In this document: positions 1 to 12,985 of the stretch, one piece after another | Layout of the letters: every line of letters begins with the position of its first letter | Numbering within the stretch: the stretch's first letter is position 1 | DNA from: Primula veris | Taxonomy: Eukaryota; Streptophyta; Magnoliopsida; Ericales; Primulaceae | DNA: 64,000 nt | Direction: 5' to 3' | Assembly: GCA_963682055.1 (NCBI GenBank) | Contig: OY821744.1 | Span: forward strand, 5,558,835-5,622,834 | Notes under the pieces: model-generated | Told to the model about the DNA's origin: nothing | Databases searched by the model: none | The model's input: only the letters and a program-made list of their open reading frames with translations | Translations under genes and position numbers: made by a program

Positions 1-364
1 CCTTACTTATTGTTTGATTAGTTATTAGATGAGATTTTACCCACAAAAAGGTCCTTCTGGTAGATTGCTAGGAATGAAATTCCGAGGGAAACAAATATTA
101 GTCAATTTTTTCTTTTAAATACCTACAGATCCTACACTCCTTAAGTGTATTTGAAGTGATTAGCCTTCTTTATGTTGTTTTGATTCTTGAATGGTTAGAG
201 AAGTAGCGGTAGATTTTGTTTTTCTACTTCTTTTCCATCTTTTCTTTTTTGTTGTGGGGGTTGGGAGTGATTGGGTGCATTAAGGGAGAAATAATTTCTC
301 AGATATAATCTGAAGAGTCATAATTTTATTTTTCATTAATTATATCTCTATAAATATATTCCAG
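1..364 (+). other. intron upstream of the first visible UBP1-like exon
   Basis: No coding exon was found here. The stretch is T-rich and ends in a pyrimidine-rich acceptor with AG at 363-364, so it is read as the intron before the exon at 365. The first exon or exons of the gene lie before the window. Confidence 0.6.
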
Positions 365-3300
365 GTATGTTGGGAACATCCACCCACAGGTGACAGATCC
401 CCTTCTTCAGGAAGTATTCTTGACCGCTGGTCTTATTGAAGGGTGTAAGCTCATTCGAAAAGAAAAGGTGTCATTTCCCCACTCTGCTAATTAGCCCTAT
501 CTTACAATAAGTTGTGAGATATTGTCCCGTCCGCGTATACAATTTTAACTGCATTTCAGTTGTTTTTTAAAAAAAATACTTCTTGCAAATTTGTACTCTT
601 GGAAGTCGGTGTAATAAATAGTGTTTATCAATAATACTTGTGATGAGTATTAGAGTCTTCTCGTGTTATAATGGTACTAATGTACACTACTTTACTTCTT
701 TGCTGTATGAGTCGTGAAAAATATATTAGAATAAGTAACAAAATTTTAAATTCTAATCTTAGCTTTAGTACACCACTAATAGAAAGCAGCTCATCTGGGT
801 ATTTTTCTTTTAGTTTCAAATGCTTAGTGAGAGTGAAATGAGTTGTTTCAAATTAATCTTGAATATTCAATTTCATTTGCATGCACGTACACTTACATTG
901 TTTCTTCTGTCGGTCTCACAACTCATTTTCTTGTGCCCTTTTCACTTCATACAGTCATCAATTGGTTTTGTTGATTATTACGATCGTAGATCTGCGGCTC
1001 TTGCTATCATGTCTCTCAATGGAAGACAATTGTAAGTATAAATATGTTCTAGTTTTGGTTATTTCTTCTTCTTCTTTCTCTCCTTCTGTTTTTTTAAACT
1101 AACACACATTTTGCAGGTTTGGTCAGCCAATCAAAGTTAATTGGGCATATGCCAGTACTCAGAGAGAGGACACATCAGGTACTTATGTGTTTATCTTGTA
1201 AACTTTCTCAATATTAATACGTTACTCTAATAACAATAAACTTATGTGTTTATCTTGTACACTTTCTCGATATCATATCAATATGTTAGTCTAATAACTT
1301 AATAAACTTTGGTAACTGCCTACAGGTCACTTCAATATCTTTGTGGGTGACCTTGGCGCTGAAATTACAGATGCTACGTTGTTTGCAAGTTTCTCGGTCT
1401 ATCCCAGTTGCTCGTAAGAGCTCTCGTTCTTCTATAACTCCCATTGTATTGGGGACAATTTTTTTATTTTAATTTTGCTTCTATTTGATATGACACTATA
1501 AATGTCACTTCTTTTTACAGCAATGCTAAGGTTATGTGGGACCAGGCATCTGGTCGTTCAAGGGGGTTTGGGTTTGTTTCTTTTCGTAGCCAGCAGGTAT
1601 TTTGTGAGAACATTTATCAATTTTATGTTTTAAGGTTAGTTTTTCTTTTTGTCTGGTAGTTTTTACTTATAAGTTCCTCTTCTGCTTGTTATCCCTCTGT
1701 CCAGGATGCTCAAAGTGCCATAAACGATTTAAATGGTGAGAGCATTGTTCATGTGGTTCACAGCAATCTTTAATTATGAGCATTTCATAATATATTGTTT
1801 GATGATGCTCCCCCCTTTCTTCTTTAAATTTGATTCTGCTACATCTCTTTGTTAAGTTGCAGTTCTGTGTTAGCGCTGTATATTCTCTATATATTAGATG
1901 CGTAAAACACAGGGCAACAGCCCAATAGAGATTCTAAATGGTAATATTACATATACTCCAACTAATAAAAAAAAGATCATAATCAATTTAGCGCGATGAG
2001 ATTAACTAAAAAGTCATTCTGAAACGGTTGGAGATGCTGTTATCCAATCTGTTACCACAGCCATTCAGAATTGTATGTGCCGTGCCCTAATAGTACATGA
2101 ATGATACAAGCAATAATTATTTTCGGTTTACGTTGCCATTTTTTTTACGATAAAAATCCTCCTGTGCATCTTTTTATGCTTTTGGTAATGCCTTTCTGGG
2201 ACATTTTCATTCGGGGATTTGTGAATGTGCCATGCTTAGACAACAATCCAAGGTCCATGAAAATCAATAGATCTGGAACAGTTGGCAAAAAGTGTTATCT
2301 TTTACTGTTGTTCATGAAAACTTTATTTCGATGCATACCGAAATCTTTTCGATGAAAATTATTTGAGGTCGTTCTTCCACTTTCTGCTTAAATAGAAATG
2401 TACATAAATTACAGGCAAGTGGCTTGGGAGCAGACAAATACGGTGCAACTGGGCAACTAAAGGGGCTGGTGCTAGTGCTACTGATGAAAATCAGAACTCG
2501 GATGCTAAAAACGTTTTGGAACATACCAACACAACATCAGGTGTGTGATGGTTTATTATACTGTGCTTTGTCATTGATATATTCATATATAGTCCAGAGA
2601 CTAAGACTTGATTCTACTTTTTACATATCTTTCACTTATCGTTTTACATTCCAGTGGGTTCTCCGGATGTTATCCAATCTGAAAAATGCTTTTAAACCAA
2701 GAAATTTTCTCCCGAAAGTATAGTCCATAGACTAAGAGTTGATTCTACTTTTTACATATCTTTCACTTATCGTTTTACATTCCAATGGGTTCTCTCCATC
2801 TCTTTGATAATCATTTCACTTCAAAGAATCTGTACTTCTTTTTCTCCCGCCCGCAAAGCTATTTTAACACTCCTTCACTTATGTAGAAATCGGTCAAGAG
2901 AGCGCAAATGGGAATGCCCCAGAGAATAATCCTCAATACACGACCGTTTACGTAGGCAATCTTGCCCCAGAGGTGTGTATTTATTTGTTTTAATACCCTT
3001 TTTTTTATTGTACTAGCTGGATAAATTTGAGGATATTCAATGAGTTTCTTGATGTATTTGGAAAAGAAGGTTTCATTTCATGTATATAAAGATTCTTTAT
3101 AAACAATGGAACTGCCGAGGTCTGTAAATCCATAGCTCTTTTTCTTCTCTTTAAGTGAGTAACGTCTCATAAGTATAATGCAACTGTCAATTTAGAGCAG
3201 ATAATTTTGTTCCCATCCAACGACTTTTTATGCTTTAATTTCTGTTGTTTCTTTTTGTGTATTCTTTCTCTTGTGAACCACTTTTGTAAATTCTACATTA

Positions 3301-4820
3301 CAGGTTACTCAAACCGAGCTCCATCAGTATTTTCATGCTCTAGGTTTTGGTAATATAGAAGATGTTAGAGTGCAGAGAGATAAAGGTTTTGGTTTTGTTA
3401 GATATAGTACCCATGCCGAAGCAGCTTTGGCTATTCAGATGGGAAATGCCAGGATTCTCTTTGGCAAACCTATTAAGGTATCGTTTGTTCATCTGTTTCG
3501 TGAATACTTACATACTTATCTGATATATTTAACATTTTTGTTCCAACTAATCTAATCTACCTTAAACTTATAAGCATTAAGTAGACTCTTTGTAGCAATG
3601 CTGGTAGCTAATATATGTGTATTTACATTAAGTGTAACCAGTGTGTCGCTTACGTTAAATTTCCGATCCACGTTCGGAATTTGTTCTGATCACGATAACA
3701 TATCTAGATTCTATATAACCTTGGATATTACAGATACATAAGTTCAATTGCCATTAAATAAATTTTATTACTTCGGTAAACTCAGACAACGTAAACTTAT
3801 TTTCTCTGTTTCTTTTCCGTTCTCTTCACTTTGCCAAACAAACCTAAAACTTAACTCTTTCATTTTCCCGGTATTTTCTCTTGCTTTTCCTTTTCATATT
3901 CCTCTACAATATCCAACTACACCCTCAGGTCATGTCACAACAAAATTTTGGATAACAAATAATTAGCAGAGTTTTGCATTTTTAAAATGGTAATGAAGTT
4001 AAATTCTTAGCAGATCGATCAAAAGTTTCCAATATAACGGCTTCTTAGAGGGCCCTTATAAATATAACCATGGAATGAATTCGATGGTCCGGAGATCAAA
4101 CAGATACGGTATATCGTAATAATGGTTAAAATATTTTGTTCTTTTAATTTTGAAATTACTCATAAGTCTAGGTTGCAGAATACCAGAATTCTTTTTAAGG
4201 TATAGTTAATCAATTGATTTCCATTTGTCTCTTCCAGTTTGAGTAGCAAGTTCTATTTAATTTTTGCTTCGTCTATCTACCTGTGGAAACAAAGGAATGA
4301 AACTGAAACAACGTAGCTTCAATGCTCTATATCCAATAAGATTTTAACAAACAGAGAAGAGAAGAGAGAGGGTTGCATTGGTAAAGTAAAATTAAATTGT
4401 AGAAGATCAAAAGAGATGCTTAAGTAAGGTAATACAAGAGACTAAAGTATTCTTACGGGCTAGGCTAACAAATGTTGCAAAAATAGAAAAAATAAAAAAA
4501 TTTACAAAATTATAGTTCATCAATAGTGTATATATATGCTAACACTGTCAATGTTACAGTGCTTGTGGGGAAGCAAGCCTACACCACCAGGTGCCAGCTC
4601 ATCACCTCTCCCACCTCCAGTCGCCGCAAACATGGGGGGCCTCTCTGCTAATGACCTCCTAGCCTACGAGCGTCAGCTGGCATATGCTAACATGGGTGCT
4701 GGTGTACAGGGTATGATGCACCCTCAGGCACAGGGAATTGGAGCCTCAGGAGTTAACCAAGCTTTTTACAACGGTGGATATACGGGTATGACTGCAACCA
4801 ATCCCCAAATGTATTATTAA
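365..4820 (+). CDS. UBP1: UBP1-like oligouridylate-binding protein, three RRMs (5' partial)
   Basis: Eleven exons join in frame with GT-AG introns: 365-467, 955-1031, 1117-1178, 1326-1413, 1521-1596, 1705-1735, 2415-2540, 2887-2972, 3304-3477 and 4560-4820, the first one partial at its 5' side (ten segments visible, at least one more upstream). The product has the end of RRM1 ([11 protein letters not shown], then [20 protein letters not shown]), RRM2 (RNP2 IFVGDL, RNP1 RGFGFVSF), RRM3 (RNP2 VYVGNL, RNP1 KGFGFVRY) and the UBP1-type tail ([18 protein letters not shown], ending in MYY). UBP1 proteins are nuclear and stress-granule RNA-binding proteins that bind U-rich introns and 3' UTRs; that role is family knowledge. 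One oddity: where relatives read CSWGSKP, this gene reads CLWGSKP (TTG instead of TCG), a CpG-to-TpG type change. No frameshift or stop was seen, so the gene looks functional. Confidence 0.93.
1182..1310 (+). repeat. intronic tandem duplication, period about 59 bp
   Basis: The segment starting CTTATGTGTTTATCTTGTA at 1182 recurs at 1241 with a few differences. It lies between the exons 1117-1178 and 1326-1413 and does not touch a splice site. Confidence 0.8.
2590..2800 (+). repeat. intronic duplication, about 80 bp copies 131 bp apart
   Basis: The segment beginning TAGTCCA at 2590 is repeated from 2721, including ATTCTACTTTTTACATATC and the following TTTCACTTATCGTTTTACA. It lies in the intron 2541-2886. 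Confidence 0.8.
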
Positions 4821-6684
4821 TTAAGTTAGATGGCATTTTCTCGTCGTATGTTTGGTTCTTTTCTCTATTTTCTGGCTTTTTTTATCGGTTCACTTTCGTT
4901 TTCTGTAATATTGTATACCTCCGTATTGGATGTGTATTGTACTGTGGGTGTCCTTTTTAGTATGTTGTTTTTATTTAAGTGGAGGCATAGCATGTAGAAC
5001 TGGTGAACTATTGAGATTCGGAAGAGTTTGTAGTTTTCATTGGAATAATTACTATTTTCTGTATTTTTATTTCCCACTTAGCAGCAATGGTTGTGGACCT
5101 CATTGTATTCGTAGTATTTTTTCCTCGTACATTTCGTTTTAATCCTTTATTCTTTTGAATAAGTTGGTCATTTTGCTTTTGTGCAAGGCATTTTTCCAAT
5201 CCGTTTTAATCTTTTAACATGAGTCTAATTATACATTGTTGTTGTTCATTCTGTGGTTGAGACACTTTTTCTGTCTACAGTCATGTTCTTGCTCATATGA
5301 TAGTTTGATCCTTAGACCACAGATTTTCCTGCATTCACGTTTCAAAATCCTCCAAAAAGAATTGTTTTGGTGGTGGTTTCACTCGTTTGTATCGAGCAAC
5401 TTTTTTTTCCATATAAGTATTATATATGCCTGCTAATACAGAAATGGAAGAATAAAAAATTTCCAAACGGATTGATGAACAAAAAGTGAGCAAATACAGA
5501 TAGATACATTGTTGAAAGAGTCGACGTGTCAATATTTTTAACTTCCATGATTGCCGTTTATCGAAAAGCCACAAGTGCATTGTTGTCATTTATCAACCAA
5601 AACGACCAAAACGACCAAAACAAATCTGGTTTTTATGTTGCTAATTTATACTGGCCGGTATTTCAGACACGGATTGTTGTCCTGTCATAGTTTGTTGCTT
5701 TACAGATAGATGAACATGTAGTATACTGTATACTTTATATTTTTTAGTGATTTGGAAATGTAGCTTTACTTTATTGCATGCGAGTTAAGACACGATTCAA
5801 CTCCGTTTGTAAATCGTAATACTGCTGGACTTTGTTTCCAATGGTGAAAATTATATGTAAACGTCAACTTAGCTAACACAAAATTAGTAAAAAAAATGAA
5901 CTTCTTATTACTAGCTTAACGAATAACCATTAGCTAGCATTTAAGATTAGGGATCTCATCAATTTACATGTGTTGCTTATTTCAGGTATGGATTTAACTT
6001 TTGGAAAACACTTTATAAAATGTAGAATAGTTTATTCACAAAGTTTAGCCCAACACTCTACTTTTTTGGTGCGACGCTATTATAATCTAAGTTATTCTCT
6101 CATTTGTATAATTACTAATTAGTTCAGGCAACAATATGGTACACTAATAATGCGCGGTGATTGGAATCTTTTCGAACAAAGTTATCATTTCTTTTCGGTT
6201 TATTTTGTAAACAATCGGTCATTATAATATTTTTATTCGTCTCCCATCTAAATTTTCTCTTATTTGATCAATGTTTGCGTATCGTATACCTTGCCACACA
6301 CATCACTAAATCTCCTCTGATTAAATCAAAAGGGGTTCGATCAATGACCACTGACATAAAAAACCTCACAAAATTTGGATACATTTTTTTCTATAATGAA
6401 CCTAGTGGAAAATCAATAAAGTACTTACTAATGGTTTGTTTACTTTCCACGTTTAATCTTGGCTCTATTTACAATATTCTTAGCTTTACTCAAAATTAAC
6501 AAATTTTAGTTGGAAGAACTCTGTTTTTTCCAAATGTACAAAAGCTGTCTTATCTGCTTAAAAGTTGCATATATGCAAACAAGGTCCTGCTTTAGTCCAC
6601 TGTAGTAATTAAGGCCACCACGAAAATTATACTCCTATATTGGAAAGTCGATATACGAACAAATATTCATATGAGAGGCTTAAA
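4821..6684. other. 3' UTR of the UBP1-like gene and intergenic DNA
   Basis: The first several hundred bases after the UBP1 stop are T-rich, as expected of a 3' UTR; an AATAAAAAAT at about 5452 could be a polyadenylation signal. Open frames here (for example 6161-6499) lack any recognisable domain. A short run of ACCAAAACG repeats sits near 5596-5620. Nothing else was recognised. Confidence 0.5.
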
Positions 6685-6873
6685 CACTACAAGAAAAAGT
6701 TAAGATAGTAACAGTTTACTTTTTGAAAACTATTGGTAAAGTGAACGTCGCTAAGTTTTAGCAACAATTTAGCAACAAAAAATGTTGTTTAGTTGCTAAA
6801 TTTAACGACACTCACTTTAACATCAGTTTAGCAACAGACGCTCTGATGGTAAACTGTCATTTTTTTTATAGTG
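6685..6873. mobile_element. CACTA-type MITE, 189 bp
   Basis: The element begins CACTACAAGAAAAAG and ends TTTTTTTATAGTG, which are inverted termini of the CACTA type. It is flanked on both sides by AAA, a 3 bp target duplication as expected for CACTA elements. The interior is largely self-complementary (for example GTTTACT near the left end and AGTAAAC-like sequence near the right) and has no ORF, so it would need a transposase from elsewhere. Confidence 0.8.
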
Positions 6874-7358
6874 AAAATGCTACTGCTATTTTAAATATTT
6901 ACTAAAACATTTTGATAATAACGTTTTCTGCAAATATGGGACACTGTCAATCAATTGTATGTACATGTTTTTTAATAAGTAGAAATTATTTTGGTTAGTT
7001 CCACTATTGTCCGTCCAATTGGAAAAGATGTAATTTAAGATTCCTTGGTTACAAGTTATTGTCGTGGGATAATGACATTTCCGAATATAATTAATCAAGT
7101 CGGCCCCTCAAAAGTGACCTTTCTAATATGAAAGCATTTTGGGGAATCATTTTTGCTAATCATTAAAACGAAAGAAATAGAAAACAATACGATTTGTGCA
7201 ATATAAATGTAATCACCAGCATATATTTTCCAACCAAACCACGGGCTAAGTCCAACCACTTCACCATAAAATCAACAGTGCTTTCTATTTTGCATATATA
7301 TCATTTTATCAACTTGAGATTTAAAGCAAAACCAATTTCTCAATTTCTATCATCAATC
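6874..7358. other. intergenic DNA and probable 5' region of the FLZ gene
   Basis: AT-rich sequence with no recognised ORF. An open frame upstream of the FLZ start runs from 7194 in phase with it, but that part has no family similarity I recognise and is taken as 5' UTR. No clear TATA box can be chosen among the many AT runs. Confidence 0.4.
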
Positions 7359-8174
7359 ATGCTAAATAAAAAATTACCTCTGGTGATCGGAAAGCTTGCT
7401 GGTGCATGGAGCTCCGGAAACTGGGTCGGAATATCTGACCCAACTTCAAGCCCAAGAAGTCCATTTGACTTTGACGTCCGATCTCCGAGCCCAAGCCCGA
7501 GGGGACTAAAGAACTATCAACTTGGTGGGGTTGGGCTAGGAATTGTGGTTGAGATGGAAAAATCGGGTGAAATAGTTTCGGCTAACAAGGTCGCCTTTGG
7601 CCAAAATAATCCTGCTCGAGTTCATGAGGAAATCGAGGAGGATGACATGGAAGATTATACATTTGTGACTTGTCATGGTCCAAACAAGTCATTTACTAGA
7701 GTTTATTGTGATGAAAGTAGACGAGGAATAGTTGGAAAAAATAATCAAAGGGCTGCCATTTTTTATATATCTTCACCTAAATATGAAGATTTTACACAAT
7801 ATTCTCGTAATGATTTTCTGAAATCATGTCAGCTGTGCAAGAAACAGCTACACGGCAAGGATATATACATGTACAGGTATCTTATTCTTAATTATTGCCA
7901 AAATATGATTTGGTTGTCGGTAAATAGTTGTAAATAAGTATCAATTATCTGATCATGTTCGCGTAAACAAACTTTTATGCTAACGTAGGAGATCAACATT
8001 CGCATGTATAAGAAAAATGTTTAATTTTATTTTTACCCTTAGTGTGAACCTTCTTTTGGCCTGCCCTAGTAAATCTAACTATTTTGACATTTTTTTAACA
8101 GGGGAGAGAGAGGATTTTGCAGCAACGAATGTAGATACAAGCATATCGTGTTGGATCAAAGTGACGAGAACTAA
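7359..8174 (+). CDS. FCS-like zinc finger (FLZ, DUF581) protein
   Basis: Two exons, 7359-7876 and 8102-8174, join across a GT-AG intron to give about 196 residues. The FLZ domain is at the C-terminus: FLKSCQLCKKQLHGKDIYMYR in exon 1 continues as GERGFCSNECRYKHIV in exon 2, giving the C-x2-C and F-C-S-x2-C pattern of the family. The N-terminal part has the family's SPRSPFDF and GGVGLGIV motifs. FLZ proteins are plant adaptors that bind SnRK1 kinase subunits; this role is family knowledge. The ATG at 7359 was chosen over the upstream one at 7194 because the family usually starts shortly before such an N-terminal motif. The gene looks intact. Confidence 0.9.
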
Positions 8175-9998
8175 TAGAGTTTTAAATCATTGACGTGACC
8201 GCACATCTAAACTTTGTTTATGGATGGTATAATCCGAATTGAGAATGTAATGCTTGTCAAATTTCAAATAACTTTGATGAGAAACAAATTTTGTAGAGAA
8301 CATTTCGGTCTGTAATTTGCATCTTATTCATGTCCAAGTTTTACAAGACTGCTTCTTTTTCATTAATGAATATTACATAATTTTGTTACCGAAAATTGTA
8401 CAAAGGTAACCTAGTTATAATACAATTTTTTCTGTAATATACAAAGATTGAAGCGGATTCTAGAGAAATAGAAGACAAAAGTAACAAGATATCACGGACA
8501 AGACAAACTAGTTCCCAAGAATGAAGCAGATATAATGCGGCGTTAACGATATAAAAACAGACTATTTATTATCTCGGAGGGCTCGGAACTCTGTCCAATA
8601 TATTCATTAGAAATTCAGAAATGTCTTAACAAACATTAGAAATTGCAGCTCAGATGCTTTCTTATTGCACCTTATTTATAATTGAGAAAAATCAGATTCT
8701 ACTATTAACACAAAATCAGATTATACTATAACACATCTTGCGATCCAAGCTTGCAATACGTGAATAGTGCATGTTAAATTGCTCTCAGCATGATTTAAAT
8801 TTAGGGAAAATTTAATTTCAGTACTCATTTGGTTGTTAAATCGTCAGATGGTCCATGCGTAAAACATCCTTTAAAATAAGTGCTCTCCTAATAGGCAATG
8901 ACCAAATTAACCTTGTTAATGTGGTTTTCTTATTTTTCTCCTAATCTTCCTCCTAAATTGTCTCCTTTCATTTTTGAATTTCTCCTCAAAATCCTTCTGT
9001 TATCATTTTGTTTTCTATCTTTCTCGTATATATTTATTCTATTAAAACCTCCACAATAGTTTTGTTAACTTTTTAATATTAAAAAATAACATATCATCGT
9101 TTAAAAAGATGTTAAATGACACATATTCATCTTAAATTTAACCACATTAGTTTCAAGTTAACAATGCTATCAATTTTTAATTAACAATTTCTCTTTTATT
9201 TTACTGATCACTATTCTTATGGGGAGAATTTATAGGAGATAATAATGTTAATTGTGTGGTGTGTTTGTCATGTCACCAGTTACAAACATTAAAAACATTG
9301 TTAATTTTAACAATTTTTTTAACATCTATAAAGATAACACATACTTTAACGTAACTAATGTAGATAAAAAAAATGCATTGTTAGGTAACTATTTTAGTTA
9401 ACAATAGAGATAACAACACTATTGGAGATGCTTTTATAATAAGTAAAGCAAGGAAAACCTAGTTACTATTGAGACAGATAATAAGTTGACTGTATCATAA
9501 ACAGTCAAATAAATTGACTGTATCATATATAAACAGTCAAATAAAATGACCGTTACAAATATACATTTAAAAAAAAAATTCCAAAACTTTTGTTAATTAC
9601 ATATGTGTCATAAGCCCATAATTAAAAACTGCCCTCCTCTCACAACACGGTTAAAAAAACATATTTAAAAATCCTCCGTCTCTTTTGAGTTTCTCCTGTA
9701 ACTTCTTCCGCAATCCTACAATATCAAAAAAAAAATAAAACCTCAAGTTGACGAAACACGCTGGTAAAATTCTTGAGTATTGTTATAAGACATAAAAAAT
9801 TTATCTAAAAAATTTACCCGGACGTGATGGACTAGGTGTACAAATTATGGATTAAATGAAAATATAATTTTAATATCGAAACAAAAATGATTGGTACATT
9901 TAACCCGTCACTTAACCAATCAGTTGATTAGTAGTATATACTATATATATATATATAGTATAACTTATCCTCTCTTTTTTTTTTCCTATTCTTGGCAG
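8175..9998. other. intergenic DNA with possible degenerate TIR element
   Basis: AT-rich sequence with no exon of the beta-galactosidase that follows. GCTCTCCTAATAG near 8881 and CTATTGGAGATGC near 9420 form an imperfect inverted pair about 550 bp apart, and the interior has repeated AACA/TAAC-rich stretches, so an old TIR element is possible but weakly supported. AAATTGACTGTATCATA-type repeats lie at 9480-9560. A (TA)n run sits near 9940-9957. Confidence 0.35.
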
Positions 9999-11006
9999 AC
10001 TACTTTTACATCCCCATTAGGCAGTGATACAGTGGTGGTAGACCTAAAAGGAATGGGCAAAGGTGAAGCTTGGGTAAATGGTAAAAGTTTGGGACGTTAC
10101 TGGCCCAGTTTCATCGCGGACAAGAAATTTTGCAGCAACCAACCCTGTGATTACCGCGGTGAATATCACAGTGAAAAATGCGCCAAAGATTGTGAACAAC
10201 CATCTCAAAGATGGTAACTACGTACAATATGCTAATATTAGAGTATCAGAATCTCAAAATAACAACAATTTTACAATAAAAGCCAGGATAATAGCAAAGT
10301 GTTTGTTGGTATTCAGTTGGTAAAAAAGTTATGCAAAATTTAGCAACGGTTCTAACTTTTTTACTGGCATAATAAAGTGTATATGTTGTTATCCTGACAT
10401 TTTTTTGTGGGGAATAAAATCTATTTAGTTACACTTATATTTTCTTCCGATATGAATTGATTCTAGTATCATCATGATTGCTATTTTATCGAGGGCCTAA
10501 TTAGTATAAAATTGCACATGCTTAGGTACCATGTTCCCCGATCTTTCCTCACCACTAACGATAACACTTTAGTGCTATTTGAAGAATTTGGAGGTGACGT
10601 ATCGGAAGTTAGTTTCCAAACAGTTTCGACCGGAACAGTATGTGGCAGCGCTTATGAGAACAATAAAATGGAATTATCGTGCGAAGGCCGAGAAATCATA
10701 GCCATCAATTTTGCTAGTTTTGGTGATGCACAAGGCATTTGTGGCTCTTTCCAGAAAGGAAGTTGTGAGGGTAAAAATGATGCATTGTCGATTGTGCAAA
10801 AGGTAAATGTTTTCCTAATATTTGTTTGTTTACAATTACATGCATTGATCTTTTAAACCCTTAAGAGTCGTGATAATTAACAAAGCGTTTTTTCTAATTA
10901 GGAATGCGTCGGAAAGGAAAGTTGTTCCGTTCAAGCTTCAGTTGATGTTTTCGGGTCTACTAGCTGCAAAGGAACTAAGAGGCTTGTTGTGCAGGCTGTT
11001 TGCTAA
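9999..11006 (+). pseudogene. beta-galactosidase (GH35) 3' gene fragment with SUEL lectin domain
   Basis: Three exons (9999-10213, 10526-10802, 10902-11006) join in frame across GT-AG introns to encode 199 residues ending at TAA. Exon 1 gives the plant BGAL C-terminal galactose-binding module (VVVDLKGMGKGEAWVNGKSL, then GRYWPSF). Exon 2 continues YHVPRSFL and enters the SUEL/Gal-lectin domain, which ends in exon 3 (CKGTKRLVVQAVC). Plant BGALs are about 700-850 residues and act in the apoplast on cell-wall galactans; the whole catalytic TIM barrel and signal peptide are missing. None of the missing exons is present in the preceding 1.8 kb, and an FLZ gene on the same strand lies before that. 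No stop or frameshift was seen in what remains. It is most likely a truncated duplicate; an alternative is a gene with a very long intron around the FLZ gene, which seems unlikely. Confidence 0.8.
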
Positions 11007-12023
11007 ATTATGGAATTCATAAATTTTTAGTTGCTCCTTTTCTTGTGTATATACTATTTGTTCATCAAAGGGAGTCGAGCCGGAGAGCTTTTATCTTCTT
11101 TTCTTTTAATCGTTTTCTATAATATGTAAAGAAAATGTCGCTCTAAAAGTTCGGAAACGGTGATGCTTGGTAAATATTATCCGAGTTCTATTCAGAGTTC
11201 ACAGTCAGTATATTAAAAATATTCCATTTCCTATATTATTTCGCATAGCATTAGACATTTAAATATTAGGAAAAATCATGAAAAAGTACATAACTACATA
11301 TTATTAGTACTTAATTATGAAAATATACATATTATAAATCTTTTTTAAAGTTTAGTACAGATACTAAATAATGTTACTACATATGCTATATGATATTACT
11401 TATTTTTACTTTAGGTTTTAACTTTGATACCATGTGATGTTACATTATATGTACTCATAAATGTTAAACAAGATTTGAAAATTCAGTTTTTTGAAAATTA
11501 AGTACGTTTTTATGTACCAATTAATGATTCATCCATAATATTAAATTTAATAATATAATAATTAAAAGTACACATGAGAATAAATAAATTAATATACATA
11601 TATAGATAAGAAATCGATAAGAAAGTTTATAGGGAAGGTGATGTAGTAAATAAATATTAGTGATCGTGTAAAACTTAAATATAACGTCACTATTTTTTTT
11701 TTATATAATGATAGCCAATACGAGTGGATGATAAAGTGGATGATATATAATATAATAGAAAACCAGAAATTGTCCACCTCTCTATTATTTATATTTTTCT
11801 CAACATAAGTCATAACTCATTAAGTGACAAAGGATCAATACGCACGAGTTTTGTGTCACGTTGGAAATTGCCTGCGTCGTTTTCTAGAATTGGTGACATT
11901 ATGACAATGACTTGAATTGATAGGATTGTGGAATTGGCATATTAATTTGTTAAAAAATGTTAATATTATTAAATGCTCATTGAAAATCAAAATAATAGTA
12001 ACAAGCATCTATATATTTTTAGG
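11007..12023. other. intergenic DNA
   Basis: Contains the probable 3' UTR of the beta-galactosidase fragment, then AT-rich sequence. The reverse-strand open frame at 11589-11813 is low-complexity and not credible as a gene. Nothing else was recognised. Confidence 0.5.
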
Positions 12024-12158
12024 AAACTTTGGATCTAGCTTGGCCAAGATGGGGTTCTAGAGAGCTTACTCAAACCTACATAAATGTTTTAGATATGCCA
12101 AGAGAAGTATATGCTAATCATATTATGGATTTGACAGGGATGCCAAATTTTAGAATGG

Positions 12159-12276
12159 TTAATTAACTCTTCTATCTCTTTTTTGTTTTTATGTTTTTAC
12201 AAACCTTTTGCAAATGATTAATTAACTCTTCTATCTCTTTTTTGTTTTTATGTTTTTGCAAACCATTTGCAAATGA
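12159..12276 (+). repeat. tandem duplication, 2 x 59 bp
   Basis: The unit starting TTAATTAACTCTTCTATCTC at 12159 recurs at 12218 with about two differences. It lies inside the LINE-like insert. Confidence 0.9.
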
Positions 12277-12484
12277 AGGTTTCGGATGCAAAAGCATGTT
12301 TTAAGTACTAAATTTGTGATCGAGTGTTTGCATAATTTCCTTTAGAAATGGTTTTATGAATCAGCTGGCTAGGATTTTACATGAAGTTTTAGAAAAATTC
12401 TTCTAAGCTGACTCTGTAATCAGAATGATGGAAACAAACTTACGTCTGATAAGTTTTGGCATTTGAGCTCTCTAGACGTTTCAG

Positions 12485-12985
12485 GTTGGCTTATTTTTGT
12501 TTTTATTAATCGTACTAACACCCCATTTCGTTTTTGAGCCTCGTCGTATCATTTTTTTTCTTTCGCTTCACTCTACTTACAATCCTTCTATTTTTTGGAA
12601 ACTATGTGTGAAATACTTAACAGAATTGACAACGCGTGCTATCACTTGACCCATTTTCGTTAAAACGTTAACAATGAGTCTAAATCAGGACCAGTCCGAC
12701 GACTTTTTACACCTAATACATAATTTTTTTGGCTTTTTTTTAAGTTTATTCAACAATTTTTTTAACTTTGCCTCTTAATTGACAATATTTGACAATATTT
12801 GCCCCTGCCGTTAACGGAAATGGTTCATGTGATGACACGTGTTGTCAATTCTGTTAAGTATTTAACACCTGGTTTCCAAAAAAAAGAAATATTGTAAGTA
12901 GAGTGAAGCAAAATAAAAAAAATGATAGTATGAAGCTTAAAAACAAAATGGGGTGTTAGTACAGGTAATAAAAACAAAAATAACC
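12485..12985. mobile_element. fold-back (Mutator-like) non-autonomous element, 501 bp
   Basis: The two halves are inverted copies over roughly 170 bp: the left arm has TTATTTTTGTTTTTATTA and TACTAACACCCCATTT, and the right arm has the reverse complements near 12945-12985. CGTTTCAG flanks both ends (12477-12484 and 12986-12993), an 8 bp target duplication; the ninth base differs (G or T), so a Mutator-type 9 bp duplication with one change is likely. There is no transposase ORF. It sits inside the LINE-like insert and is younger than it. Confidence 0.75.
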
